From Prostheceraeus crozeri (lineage: Eukaryota; Platyhelminthes; Polycladida; Euryleptidae), in contig CAJQUW010007481.1 of the NCBI GenBank assembly GCA_907163375.1, forward strand, positions 310,001 to 374,000: a DNA stretch of 64,000 bases. Direction: 5' to 3'. Position numbers and translations under genes: made by a program. The notes beneath the pieces were generated by a model. That model was not told where the DNA came from. It was given only the letters and a program-made list of their open reading frames with translations, and did not search any database. This document shows, piece after piece, positions 22,490 to 37,200 of this stretch. Position 1 is the first letter of the stretch, and every line of letters starts with the position of its first letter.

Positions 22490-25130
22490 TTTAATTTTGC
22501 CGATAATTAAAAACTTTTTCTATTGAATTTATGTACCAGCATATTTGTTGTAGTTATCGTAGTATCATTATTGTAGCATTTCTGATACTTATAGTAAATG
22601 TAGCAAATGTGTATTCTAGAATCTGACAGTTTATAAAAGTGAACTTCAGTTGTTGTAGTTCGCCTTTCGTAGGCGTGAGTGTGTTGCATCGTGATCAGCT
22701 GCTTGTATTTCTTTTTTCCTATCTTTCGATAACTCTCATTCGAGAATAATCTACATTAGGTCCATCCACAGAGATTTCTTTGCTTGCACATTACAGGGTT
22801 CCTCTATCAGCCAACCTTAGCGAACCTCCTCTGCTCCTGTCTAGTGTACGGCGCTCTGCTTCTCAGTAAGCGTGAATTGGCAGCTGTGACGTCAGTATGA
22901 ATTTCTGACATGAATTTTCAGGCAGGCTAACTAACAGATAAGTGGGGAAAGTGTCAGAGAATCGTCGTAGTGATTCAATATTTTAATATTCAGAGATAAA
23001 ATTCGTTTCTGAAATTGACCGATCTACACCTTTAACGACCACTTGCACTTTATCCTCAAGGCATCTTGCTTTTCTGCCATTCACATTTTCAATGATGCAA
23101 TTCGTTAGGGCTAAAAACCGGTAAGCAGCCCAGACTTGTGTCTTAAAACTTATCGATAGATCCATTTGCAACCATAAATGTAAATTTGGCTTCTCTTGAC
23201 TGAACCATATTATTCCGACAGATTAACGAATAATGCAGAGCTTAATGAAAAACTACAACCTACGTCAAAATGCCTGTTGCATTCAATTAGCACAACACTT
23301 TTTATAGGTGACATTCCATTGATGGTGATCTCCTTGATTTAGGAACCCCAGGTTAATTTCACCATTAATGCTTGTGAAGAGAATCATGAATTTAAGAGTC
23401 TGATGTGCCTGACGATGGCCTTACTTCAGCGGTTGCGTCTATGCAGATTCGTGTCACCAAATCGATATCTATGTGCATGTCAAAATCAGAATTTTCTGTA
23501 TGAGGAGCTTCCCCCACCTGAAGTCGCTGTTTCATAAAGGAGATCGGGATAGAAAAGCTGATAGTGAAAAATTGAGAGCTCATATTTTCCTTTTTGCTGT
23601 AATAGTGGATGATAGTAGATAGTAAAGGATTGCCTACCTCGATGACATCATTTCCACTTGATATTTTGCCATTCCTATTTGAGATGTCCATTTCTGGACA
23701 GTTGGACTTTATTGACCTAGCAACTTCTCTTAATCGCTGATCTTCCGTATGATCCAGGTAGCATCTGTCTGCCTTTATAGATGCACATTAGTCACCTTTA
23801 TGTTGAGGTAGTGGACGAAGTAAATTTGCTTTTCTTAGTACTTTTTCCGATTGTCTTTCGTTTTCGCAGCGACCCTTCTCAATCGTGGATATTTCCGATC
23901 CCGTTTTCCGATTTTCCCAATCGATTAGCATCGATTTATTTCAGCATAGATTTCTATTATTAGTCATGTCGATATTTCACCATTAATTTCAACATCGATT
24001 GATTTTATAAGAGTATCTGAAGTTTCATTTCTTCCTGCATGTATTCCGCTGATGATAAGGTTCTTTGATACCTTTCTCTAGCGCCACGAAGTTTACTCTT
24101 CTCTTGAGAAAAGACGAAATTTCGCAGATGCTGCGCCTCCTGCTCTTGTTCTGCCGACTTTTCTTTCAGTGTAGCTATCTTTTCCTTGATGATTGATTTC
24201 ATCGTCATTTCGATAGTATTCCAAAATTCTTCCTTGAAAGCTTTAAGTTCTTCAGCTATGAAATGAAGCTACTGATTGATTTCCCATCACTCCCTACAAG
24301 AAGCAACGGATCCAAACCAATCAAACTCAAGGGATCAACCAATCAATGATCAAAAATAACACCAAAGCTGGAAAGTAGGGACCGAGACCAACTGATTGAT
24401 ACAAAACTCCACCTATACGACCGAACACAACCAGGGAAAACCAAGAGCAACATCAAACCAACCAGAGAGACACGACCGGTCTCGATCACCTAGAATGGCC
24501 AGTTTCTAGCTTTTATAGTTTCTTGGATAGTATTTTCTACATAGTAGTATTTTAAGTTCATTTTCTTCTCACATGCTTCTGCATGATTAACAACCAGACA
24601 GCTGCATTTGCTTAGAGACTTCAATGTTCTGATCCGATACATTTCCTGAAGTAAATTCGTATATGAACAACAACTTAGCGTGGACTTGTCGCTCTTAACT
24701 TTTCGGAAAATGTCATTAATTAACGCAGTTGAATTAAATGAGAGATTGAGATACTATTTGCTATGATTAACTTCATCTTATGTAACTTTTGTTTGCAAAA
24801 TGTAGTGCAATAAGCAGCAGTCAACGGTCTTTATGATCAACACAAACGAGCTTTGATGGAATTTATCAACTTTGGGACAAACCCGCTCACAATTGGTAAC
24901 GTTATCAACCATCAGTTACAGCAATAAAGCTTTAAGCAACATATTTGTTTCATGATTTGAAGTCAAGCCAAAATGAGAAATGTGAACAAAATTCACTGCG
25001 AATGAGATGAAGTGAATTTAGTTTCTTTTTGAGCTTCACTAAGTTGGACATGCCCGACTTGTCTACACAATTTCATGTATTGTGATAATAAATTATTTTT
25101 CGAATTGTGTGAGTATGCTGACTTTTGTTT
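22490..25130. other. No secure gene; one coiled-coil-like frame at 24005-24258 (-)
   Basis: The only frame worth note reads minus from 24258 to 24005. It is rich in E, K and Q with heptad-like spacing (FWNTIEMTMKSIIKEKIATL, then EQEQEAQHLRNFVF). It could be the coiled-coil N-terminus of a transposon ORF1 or a chance frame; I cannot tell. At 24290-24420 the DNA has repeated CCAATCAA-like words. I find nothing else. Confidence 0.25.
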
Positions 25131-25140
25131 CTGATTTCAG

Positions 25141-25288
25141 ATGTTGCTGTGGCAGTGGCTGTAAAGATCCGGATAACGCTAATCTTGAAATTATTGATGA
25201 CAACATTTGTCAATGCAATTTTGCTGCCGTGTTAAAAGTGACAGGACTTCCGCGCTCTCAATTTCTGCATGTTACTTTTCACAATGAT
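25141..25288 (+). CDS. DAGL: DAGL exon: cysteine-rich start of catalytic domain
   Basis: A strong acceptor (CTGATTTCAG) ends at 25140 and a GTAAGT donor follows 25288. The exon starts with the third base of a codon and ends in phase 0. It reads CCCGSGCKDPDNANLEI, then CQCNFAAVLKVTGLP and FLHVTFHND. This corresponds to the DAGLA stretch around LNCHFGSILHTTGLQ and FIHVSFHD, which begins the alpha/beta hydrolase fold. The upstream exon, which should end in phase 2, was not found. Confidence 0.88.
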
Positions 25289-28200
25289 GTAAGTTTTTAG
25301 TTTCTAATAATAATAATATATAATAAAGTTCTTCGTCTTTCGACGCACTAATGCAAATTTCTATTTTTAAAATATGTTTTCTTTATCAAACTATCAGTGA
25401 ATGAGTCCTAAAAAATTTGATATTAGCAGTATGATAATGCTCGTGCATATATTATTTATCATGATAGTCACATGATTGCTATTTCATCATCCACGAAGTA
25501 TGCATTACATTTTGATAACTTTGTATTCAAACAAAAATGTGATATTCCTATGGAGGTAACTGCAGTCCATTACTTGCAGATATCTTCCTACTTCATTGTG
25601 TGGTGTGAACTTAGTTACATGCAAAATCTGATGAAAGAGAAAAAGATTGGCTTAGGTGTCCTAGATCACTAGATACATCGATGACTTATGCATTTTCAAT
25701 TACAAATATTTTGACAAAATTAAACCAAACATCTATCCAGATAGTTTGGAAGCTGGCAGAAGTGGGCTTGATAGTAATGAGGCAGATTATCCTGATGCTA
25801 AACTGAAAGTTACCAGCACTGGTCTCAAGATTTCTGTATTTACGAAAGAAATTTGATCACTTACTTAATTTACATACAAGCAAAAGCACCAAATTCATCA
25901 ACGAGCGCTTTCGTTCATTCTATTTCATGTTGAACATGGAACTGAGTACCAGATATTCGACATGACGATGTTAGCACAAAAGATCAATTGTCATCAAAGA
26001 AGTATTTGTATGAGCAAGCATTCGAATTCATGGCTCGTGTGATGAGTCATCAGTGAAGGCCTCGTTAGTGCACCTCAGTATCCAGTACCGACGCACCCCG
26101 ATTGAGTAGGGAGATCCTCAACCGTGTCATCTAGAAACTTGAATCAGTAAAAATATCAGTTTTTCTCCCGAGTAATTTTAATGCCAGCAAGAATAGTAGT
26201 TAAATAATAAAGAATAAAACTATATGAACAGTTGTACATAGCTTATTCCTAATTATTTAACTACTATTCTTTCTGGCATTAGAATTACTCGGGAGAGAAA
26301 ACGGATATTTTTGCTGATTCATTATGATCTTGCCGCCAAAAACCATCTCATATCTACAAGCTTTATAGCGTCTATGTGACAACAGGGATGTTGTGATTCT
26401 TCGACTTGAAAGAGAACGGTGACGTGCTCATCGACAGGAGTGACTATGTTGCTAAAATAGAAGCCATTCTTAGTGACTGAAGCAATTCGTGGTCGACGAT
26501 CAACAGTGTATCCAATCGAAGAAGGTGGAAGAGAATCTCGTGAGTCATTTGAAGCTTCTTGTTGGTACAGGATCCATAACTTCCCAGAAGAAAGCGCTTC
26601 TGCTTTCCAGTATTAACGCTATCCCAAGGATGTATGGTTTGCCAAAACTTCATAAGGACAACATCCCATTAGACCGGTCCTAAGAATGTCAGGATCTATA
26701 ACTCAGAACACCGCAAGCTGGTTGACTGATATTCTGAAGCCAGCGAGAGACTATTTCGGTGCTTACTGCTTGCGTGATTCTTTCGATTTTGTTGACTATG
26801 TACAGAATTTGAATGTCTTAAAAGTCAAAAGATGTTTTTTAGATGTACATTTCGCTGTTTACCTGCGTTCCTGTCAGTGAAGCAATAGGCATCATAATTT
26901 CCACCATTGAGACTAAGGGTTTTGACATCCGTATGTCATTGCCTCTCTTGAGACAGTTGTTGGAGCTTTCTACGTTGAACGTTCAATTTCTTTTTAATAA
27001 CGAAGCTTGAAATATTTCAACTAAAAACGAAGGAATGATAAAAAAAGCATTTTTGATTATCGGCAACTGAACTTTTCAAGAAATCGAAAATTATCACCAG
27101 TTTTTAGACCATCAGACTCTTGGAGCCATCACTAGCCATGAATATTTTTCAGTTGGAAAGAGCCAGGAATTTTTTAAGATGTCAATTATTATTCTATGTT
27201 AAGATGTACATCTTAATATAAAATAATAATTGACATCTTTAAAAAAATATTGGCTCTTTCCAACTCAAAAATATTCATGACTAATCAGGGCATCTTCTAA
27301 GCAAGAATAATATTGTCGACTATTATCTTCTTTGACGAGTCAAATTCGTTACATATTGCGATTGGTAACGATGGGTCAAATTTAGGTTGACCCATGTGTG
27401 TGCATTGGTCCATTTTTGAACATTTGTCCATTTTTACCCGAAGTTTTTGTGTCAACACTGTTTGTCGATGTTAACCTTTCACACCTCTAAAATATGTTTG
27501 GGCTAAGAAACGAAGGTAGGCACAAGCGAGTTGCAAGCAATTTGAAATAAGTAACATGTTTATTAATTTTCAGCTTTTCAACTACATCCTATCTGATCCT
27601 ACCTCTATGACTCTCAGATTTCTATATTGTATTTCAAGAACATTAATCCAGTTTGAAAAGTTGCAGCGATTGATTATTCTACATAGCTTCTGCATGACAT
27701 TCACGGACTTTTCTGAAATTGATTTTGCAATACAGCATACTCTGAAATGTAAAAAGTGGACTCCGAGATATGATTATTCTCTTACAGAGCAAACATCGTA
27801 CACTTGTTCTGAATAGAGTTGATGTGAAGCAATGACATCAGTTGAATTATTTGTATATGATTTATCAAAAGGACTATCGAAAACTATATCCAAAACTGTT
27901 GTTGGTAAGCAATTTGAAGGTATATGGCACACAGAAATTGTCGTCTTCGGAAGAGAATATTATTTTGGCAGGGACGGTATCAATAGAAGCAGAGTTGATC
28001 CTGAGAGTGAAAGAGTACCTTATCAGATAATTCATCTAGGAACAACTGGTATAAGTTTGTTGAAGTTTGAATCTTTTCTCAAAGAACTTGAAAAAGATGA
28101 ATTTCAAGGAAGTAAATATAATCTTTTAAAGCATAATTGCAATACGTTTAGTGATAGAGTGTCGGTCTATCTAACAGGACAACATATTCCTCAATGTATT

Positions 28201-31200
28201 CTTAGTCTGCCGCAAGATTTTATGTCAACTCCGACGGTAACTCATGCAAAGATGGCTGCAAAAGGTATAGCTACAGGCGCTAAATTGGGCAAATATGCGA
28301 CTATGGCTGTTGCAGGGAAAGTAGCTGGGATGTTAGTTGATCTGCCAATTGAGAGCGCATTACAAGCCACCGCTATTGCTGGCGAACAATCATCTCGAAA
28401 ACTGAAAATGGAAATGTCTAAATTATCATCAACGAACGAGCATAGAGATACTCATCTGGAGGCTAGTGCGCCTCCATACATGCCCACCTTTGAAGTAGAG
28501 GATCGGAGTCAACAAAATATCAATAACAAGGCATATTCTTCACGAAATGTTCAACAGCTGTATGTTAGTGAAGATGCATTCTCGGAGTCCGCAAAAGTTC
28601 AACTCCTTGGAAGGTGTGAACAATTTGGAAAAATGAAACCCATTCTAATGGATCTGATTCATTTCGTCGCTAACAGATCTAAAGTCGAACTCGCCCCAAA
28701 ACATTTCTCGCTCTTACGCTTGGTTGCGGATTCTCATGAATCAATAGGAATACTTTTATTGGAATTATTTCGCGTTATCTTGTTAAAACATTATCGGTTG
28801 TCAAATGATAGATTATTTACTCCATTTACAGCTAATTGGCACCGTATGATTTTGCAACTAAGAAATCAAGTGTTGCTGCCTAGCACGGAATTCGCAATTG
28901 CATTGATGAAAGTAGCATGTAATTGGACGTACTTAGTTATCAAAGAAAGAGTAACTGTTCCTAACTCTCTTAAAACATATATGGCTGAATTATGTGTGGC
29001 TTCATTGACAGGACAATTTCAGCAAGTTATGATGGCTACCAAGCTTGCTTATAATTTAACTTTGGCGGTAAAGTTGGATAAAGAAATTGCATCAGAGCTG
29101 GCGGTATCCTTATTACGGCTAGCTGTTTGTGCTGATAAGAACGAAGAGTATATGGAAGCACACGATTATGCTATTTTAGCGCTAAGAAATATATCTGATA
29201 TAGAACAGCTGGTTCATTTTATCGCTACGAATGATCCTGGCAATGATGACTTGTTTAAGACTTTAAGAAAAGATGACTTTCAGACATTTCTGAACACGAA
29301 TTAGCAATGAGTGCTGCGATGTCATTTAATTTGTACCGAAAGATTCATTATCTTTCCAACTATTAATTGAAGTTGATTTCACAATGTAGTTGAAATGAAG
29401 CAATTATGTTTTTTTTTGTTATGTACTTTTAGGCCTTGAAAGTCTTTAAAACCAGATATGAACAAAAGAAGTAGATACACCCTCTCATCGGCCCGCCTAT
29501 CTACATACGTAGACAAGCAGTATTTGAATTACTGTGACTTCTGTGAAAATGACGTTCTGCCAGAGCTCCAGTTCCAAGATCTTTCGTACCCCAAAATGGT
29601 GTAGTCCAAGGGAAATTTTGAAATTCGAATTCTTTCAAACCAAACTAGCAGCTCAATCATATACAGTCCACTGGTCTGCATGTGTAGACAGATTTGATCA
29701 ATTAGAGTGCCATAAATATTATGTTGAGCTTCCGAAAACGAAGAGAAATACTCATTCGTTGATGCAAATTGATAAATGGCATAACCACTGAATTATCCAA
29801 CTACATGTAGTCAGATGATTGAATTTGAGTTTATATTTATTTATTTGAAGCATATAAGTAAGCAAGTAACCAGTGATTCAGACAATTCTGATGAGTGCGA
29901 CGATGATTCTGATTCGTCAAACTTATCTACAGATGGTCCACAAGGATAGCCTATGGCCAAACTAGCGATGGAGATCTGGAAGCAGAAAGATATTATTCTT
30001 ACGAGGACGTGTCATCAACGCTCTGTCAGCTCAATGATCATCATGTTCATATGTCTAAAAACGCTCGCAAAGTACAGTTTTGACTGTGACGCGTCAGATT
30101 TTTTAAGTCAGATTTTATTGATTTTGTTATTTAGGTTCACATAGGGTGGTGGCCGAGCCCGGGAATCGCCCAGGATCCCGGGAATTTTGTTTGGGCCCGG
30201 AATCTTCGACATTTTACAAGTGCACAACTCTTTGAACAGTAAACAAATCTGAGGAAGAATCGCGCAATTTAACACTGTATGCTACTTGAACGCCTGCATC
30301 CACAACAAGCGGAGGAAGACATCAGTCCAAAATCATGCTAACAAAATTCTTCCAACGGTGCCAGTGAAAAAAAGTACATCATAGTTTTCGTTGATATTTT
30401 GAGTAAAAGTTAATGGCTAAGTGATGAATTCGAAAACCTCTCAGTAAATCATAACAGGATGGTCCTTATGTATAGACCACTTCTTCCAAATATCGGGGTC
30501 ACTAGTATATGGAACTATCCGGAGCTTCTTCTAGCAGAAAAGATTTTGCTATCTGCTCCGGCCCCGATTATACCAGAAACGCGAAAAATATGTCAATGAA
30601 TACTGTTCTAATTAAGCATCGAGTAAATTTTGCTAGCCTATACCATATGCCTAGAAAAAATATGGCCCAGCTATCACAAAACTGGATGCAAGTATTCTAC
30701 ATGTTAACCGCGATCTACACATCAGTATTTCTAAACAAAGTGTACCGCATTACTTACTAATCGACGACCAAAGAACATATTTCAAGAATGCGGGATTGAC
30801 TGGTAGCCTGCTAAAAACTTGATGACATCTACATGTATATTACTAGGCCTATTGTTTTTGAAAATTATCAGAACCATAAAAGAATAAATTTAAGTAGGCC
30901 TGTACATTTAATCAAGCATTTAGCCGGCTAACTATTTTTTAAGCAAGCACAAATGATCAGGTCTTTATTCAGTAACTTGTAGCCCGTGAGCTATTTATGA
31001 GATCTGAATGATTTTTCAACGATAGAGTGGTTCATTTTTCTTACTTTCTAATAATTACAACACATTTGATTTTCTTCAACTAATCCATATAGTTTTATAG
31101 CTTTTTTATGTGATTTTTTGCTTTTAGTCAATTTTCCAGACTTCTAGTTTTAACCATGCAAGGCTGAAGTAGGAAGTTGCCTTTTGAGACGTGATATTAT

Positions 31201-34200
31201 CAAAAGCTATATATTCTCTATTCATTGAATTAACATTTTACCGGCATGTCATGAACATTATTTTAATAAGCACCAATTACAAGAAACTGACGGAATTAAT
31301 CGTGCAATGTGAAAAAGAGGCAAGTTGAATAATTTGATTATGAGGAATGCAAAGTCACATTCGAGTTAAATTAAACCAGACAAAAAGCTTCTGCCATGGT
31401 TTAATCGTTTGAATCAAGAAATATCGAGACCTTGATTCTGTAGTGTTATACCTGACATTGCTGGAAACATTAGACACAAATTTCATGATTGACTGTCACC
31501 ATGCGTCCATTGCTTTTACGCAAACTGATACTAAAAGGATGATAAGATGGAATACTTCTGGCCTTCACGGTATTCGTCTAGTGTGGGAGTTTTTCTGGTT
31601 TCTCTTGTTGATATTTCTCGATAAATTGGTGTCATCGTGCTTAAGAAGTGTCATAGTTTAAAGAAGTGTCCGGATACTTTTTGAGTGGTGTAATTGGAAT
31701 AACATGTCTGGTTAATATAAAAATAGCATGGAAATTTGATGAAATAGCTCGGGAATGTGAAGCTTGAAATCTGGCCGCCACCCTGCATACCAATATTCAT
31801 ATTTCATATTTAATTTAGACAGTTATTCTGCTCATCTGTTTCATAATTTTAAGCGAAATTATTTATCACAATAACTGCTGTAGCCTTCCTAAAATGTTTG
31901 GAAGATTAGACCTATGAGCCGTCCCCGTGGTCGTGTATTCGCATCGGCCTTATAATGGCATACATAATTAAATCAATATCTCATGTACTGCATCCTAAAG
32001 ATAATCACATTTCTGTGATTTTGTATGTATATTTTTATTGTATACATATTTATATAGTAGGCCTTATAGGCATTTACTGAAAGCTATAGTCAATATCGCT
32101 TAACGGTTAACCTACTAGTGCTGTATTAATGCTGTATTGACGCGTTTACAGCACATTTGCTTGTATGAGAAATTCACTTCTTTTAAGCGGGATTACTGAA
32201 TGTAGGGTTGAGAGTTAAGACATGGATCGGCTATCGGCAACCTGTTGCGGCCCGCGAAAACTTTCGGTGCGGCCTGCGCTTCATATTTAAAGTTGCCGTC
32301 ATGTCATTATATTTTTGTATGAGGTGTTTATAATGAATTTATTATATTATTATATATTATATGAATTATTATAATGTACTTTATGGCGTCTTTTAGTTGC
32401 TGTAATCTTGCTTTGATCGTGTTTTAACAATTTTAGTATTTTTTATTCTCTATGCGTGTAGCGTTGTGCAGTATGCTTATAAATGTCACAAAAAGGTTAA
32501 AGTTTATTTTTGTATTGATAAGCTTCTTCTGTGGCTGTGGTCCGTGAGAAGGTTAAATTTGATCTAGTGGTTCGCCGACTGGTCTAGGTAGCCGACACAT
32601 GGTTTAAGGGAATTGTATTTGAATTGTGAAAACTCCTCATAATGGATTTTTGCTTCTAAAACAACAAGTTCAGGTGTGATGTGGATGAAATATCGATTTT
32701 AGAATGAAATGCAATTTGGGTTTGTGGAGGGTAAAAGGTGCTACCGATGTCATGTTTATGCTCATGCATCTCCGGAGAAGTGCCTCAACAAGAAGGAATA
32801 TTTGTATGCCATCTTTTTTATCTCCAAAAAACATTTGGCCGTGTGCCCTAGAAGCGTTCTGTGGTGGTCCTTGAGGAAGCTCGGAATCGATGACTGGATT
32901 ATCTCCACTCAGAGTCATGTGGTGAGTTGTGACAACTCAACTGGTAAAGATTTCACGGTCAATGTTGGTCTTCACCGAGGCTCAATCCTAAGCGCTCTCC
33001 TCTTTATTTTCGTCATAGTGGCTGTTTCAAAAGATCACCATCATGGATGCCCTCAAGAGATTCTCTACGCGGATAACTTTGCTATAACGTCGGACGCAGT
33101 CGAAGATTTAAAGTCTCGTTTCCTTTTCTGGAAGGCAAACCTGAAGGCGAAGGGTATGGCAGTCAACATCGATAAGACCAAGGTTTCTGTCAGCCGCATT
33201 GGTCGGTCAAGATTCAGAGAGAGAAGAATGGAAGCTTCATTGTGATGTTTGCAGGCGTGGGAAGGAACTCGATCCACGGCTTAACTTGCCGAAAATATAT
33301 GCACCACAGATGTATTTATCCGTTGATTCTACGCGCCAGATGTCGTACGCTCAAACCTGGAACTCAGCCGAAAATAAAGAGGAGTAAGAGTAAGTATTGC
33401 AATCAAAAGATATATCATTGTACATTTGGTCGATGTAAAATGTACTGTGAAATGTGAGGAAATCGCACTGGAATGGCCTGGAAATCACTGGGAATTTGAA
33501 GCTTGAATCTTAGCCACCACCCTGCAACACATGCATGTTATAGTGTTATTATTGGTACCTGAACTGTTTTCGGAATAATCATTAGCTCTCGCTATATTCA
33601 TTTCAGCTTTTCGAATCTCCGTATTACGTAGCAGTGGATCATGACAAAAAAGCGGTTATTGTAGCTGTTCGAGGCAGTCTCTCCGCCAGTGTGAGTACAA
33701 ATAAAAGCAAAGGAATCTCACTTAGAGATTCAATCTTCATCCATAAATCCCTAGTGCGTTTATCTTGCCTTCTATTTTTAGGATGGACTAACAGACCTCA
33801 CAGCAGTTGTTGGCTATTTAGAGCCTGAAAATCACCCGACATTTGTGGCTCACGGAGGCATTTTGCAGTCAGCAAGATACATCTCACAACGACTTCTGAA
33901 TAGTGGCGTTTTGGATGAGTCATTTTCTCTCTATCCTGATTATCGTCTTGTGCTTTGTGGTCACAGCTTGGGCGCTGGTATTGTCTCAGTTTTGTCAGTA
34001 CTTTTGTCCAATCGATATCCCACGGTGCGAGCATATGCTTTTTCACCACCATTGGGTTTGATGAAGTAAGTGGAATTCCGAGAATATTTATGTAGGACTT
34101 GTGTAGGACCATGACGCAATGAAACTGTTATCTCTTACTATTTCCAAAATACCTGAGAAGTTTAGAACGAAGTTTCGTGTCGAAGCTTGACATCGTGAAC

Positions 34201-37200
34201 TGGAAACACGTTTTGCTTATTTAGTTCTGCCATATTGCAGAGAAATTATTGGATACTTGCCATTTAATGGCCATTATCCTAATGATGATTTTTGGTTCCT
34301 TTCATTGAAGAGAGGGAGAGCGAGGGAACTTGTCATAAGTCAAAACGATGAGAAGTTATGAGTTCTACCACAAGTCCTCTTTAGCCGCCTGCGGCGTTTA
34401 TCAACTGGCAACTAGAGAAGTTGGCACAGTGGAAAATTTCCAAAGCGCTCTATTGGGGTTGCTGGAGGATGCGTGGTTTCATGAATGCAGATGGCATCGG
34501 CGTTTCCATGATACTCCCACACCTTCACTCAATTTACTCATGACGAAACTAATCTAACGAGTATTCAACACAGCGACTAAGTTCCTCGTATTGAATATCT
34601 TTTAGAATAAAAGATGCAAATTCTGTCGTTTTTTCTTACTTTTCTTCATCTGTTATCTTTCAACTCAACCTTGTTTCAACTTCATCTTCATAGTACTTGT
34701 TTTCTTCATGAGTATTTCATGGGTATTTTTTTTTATCCGGTTTTGTAAATTTTAATAGGATCGGTCTCCTGTATTTCTCGAGCCAATTAAACATTTCGGT
34801 TCCCTACGGCTGAATTCACTCCATTTTGTGTTAAAGAATGGATCGTGCAATGAGATGACGTGCTTCACAGCATGAATGACCAATTGCCAGGCAAGCTTGA
34901 TTCTTAGTAATGACTGGCAAACATCAGTAATCCAAAAAGCAAGACGATGCTCTATATTCAATTTTGGTGAAAAGTACTCTCGAAATTTCACATTAGCAAA
35001 GTCAGTCTCAAAATTCAAGCGGTATCATCAATTGAGTATCATATCAACCTTCCTATAGGACACAATTCTGTGCGCATCGAACAGGGGTGTACCGATGAAT
35101 CGGCCGATTATTGACACGTTAGAGCGATTATCTGCAATCGACCTATTATTTGCCGATAAATGAATTTTGGAGAATTTTGTTAATTTCCATTAATGTTTAG
35201 TGCCTGATCGAAAGACAAGTTTCAATTTGTATTGTCTACACTTGCGTCTACACTTGCACTGTATACTGAACTGATGATCTGAATTCAAAACGATTCCTTT
35301 TCGGCATTACAATGATTGAATACAACTGAATTCTTTGAAAGATTCGGTTTTCATAAAGATCATGAATGCTGGCAGAGAATTGGCTTCACATTTAATGATG
35401 CATCAATAGTAATTTTTTCACCGCGCCTCAAAGCAGACACTAAGAACTTCTCGACTTGGGCCCGCTAGCCAAGCCCCGACCCGTGATTTTCAGTTATGAA
35501 TGTGCGTCATCATACATGAAATTCGTAAACAGTTAAATGTGAGCAATTCGGAAATTATACTTCATCAATTATCATATTTCAATATTTGCTCAAGATGTTT
35601 TCTTTGTTCAGAATGAAGGCATTTAGCAATAGAATGAAATGAAATAAACGATAGACTAAATTTCTGCGTAAAAGATGTGTAGCTGCTATGATTCGAGCCT
35701 GCGGTCCCAGGTTGACTAGACCTGTGCTTTACCAACCGATTCATGAGCCGCTTACATGCGACTCTGTCAATTGGCAGAATCAAATCTTCACCATCATACA
35801 TCAGTTGTCTCTGCAGCTTTGATTACTTACTTATTACTTACGACATTTAACGTCGATTGCTCCGTCCATGTTGGGTGCGACCGTTCGCTTGTATGGCAGT
35901 TCTCCACTTCTCTCGGTCGTTTGCATCTTCCATACGGACCCCGAGCGCTTGAAGGTCTTCTTTGATGTCATGATTTCTTTGCAAAGATGCCATGATGACC
36001 ATATCTTTTGCATGGCAATTTGATCTATCGTTTATTTAATTTCATTGTTGTTAATTGGACGTTCAACCGGTCGGCGACCATCTGCAGTTTCCACACGCGC
36101 TTCACCCACTGACATTCGTCTTTCCTCTCCACATGACCGCACCATCTTAGTCGATGTCTTCGTATACAGACATCGATCGGCTCCAGACACATTCTTCTTC
36201 TGAGCACTTCATTGGAAATGCGGTCGCGAGAGGAGGAGGCTCTGCACATCCAATGAACCATCCTCATTTTTTTTCATTTCAAGTCGCCTCAAACACTCGG
36301 ATGACATGGCCCATGTCTCGCTCCCATACAACATGCTGGTGCGCACACATGACTTGTAGATGACCACTTTCATTGAAAGCAGTGTTGTCAACTGAGTTTT
36401 TCAAGAAAGTCAGTTAAACTAAGTTTACCGAGTTTACCGGAAATTAACCAAGTCAAACTCGGTATACTGAGTTTTTTTAAAAACTCGGTTACAACTCAGT
36501 ACAATAATTCGGTAAAACTCAGTTAACTCGGTTACATAAAAATGCATGTAAAGTTGTCAGTATAGGCATAGGCCGTCTGATTTTGATTCTGAAAAAATGC
36601 GCTTCAGCGGAATTTGCGTTATAAGCGCTTCAGTCAATAGCTTTTTTATGAAAGTTTGGGCGTATTCACAGGCAGTTGCAGTCTCAGAAGAAATGTAAAA
36701 TGATAATATAAACAAGAGGCAGATGAAGAGAGAAAAGTAAAGATGGAATCTTAGAAAATGAAAGCACTATTTGGCAAGGTTTAAGGACGTAACAAAAGTG
36801 CTCATCTAAATTCGCACATAAAATTTGAGCTTAGAATGACTGATACTTATAAAAGTAGCCAATGTGTAGACTTTCTGTGGAAGGATGAGGCCATATGTTT
36901 ATACAAAAAAGATCTGTTTAAGCAGCCACAAGCCTGTTACAGCCTATAGGCCTAAACTAAACTGAGAGAATAATAATAATAGAATATATAATTGAGATCT
37001 GACCTTAATTACTTGTTGTAGGCTAAGTTATAGCATCTTACAGTATAAGCTAAATTATCTTAATGATATTTAAAAGGGACATTCTGCAATTAATTGTTCA
37101 GCCTACCTCAATTTTGGTCTCGCGCATTTTTTTTACTTATTACTGCCCACCCAAGGCACGAAGCCATACTAGAAGCTAGAGATACGACAGCGCGACCCTT

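Noticed and set aside
23392-23691. Minus-strand frame with acidic DFDMHIDIDLVTRICIDATA stretch as a gene
   Set aside because: No family pattern, no splice context and no conserved neighbour; left unassigned.
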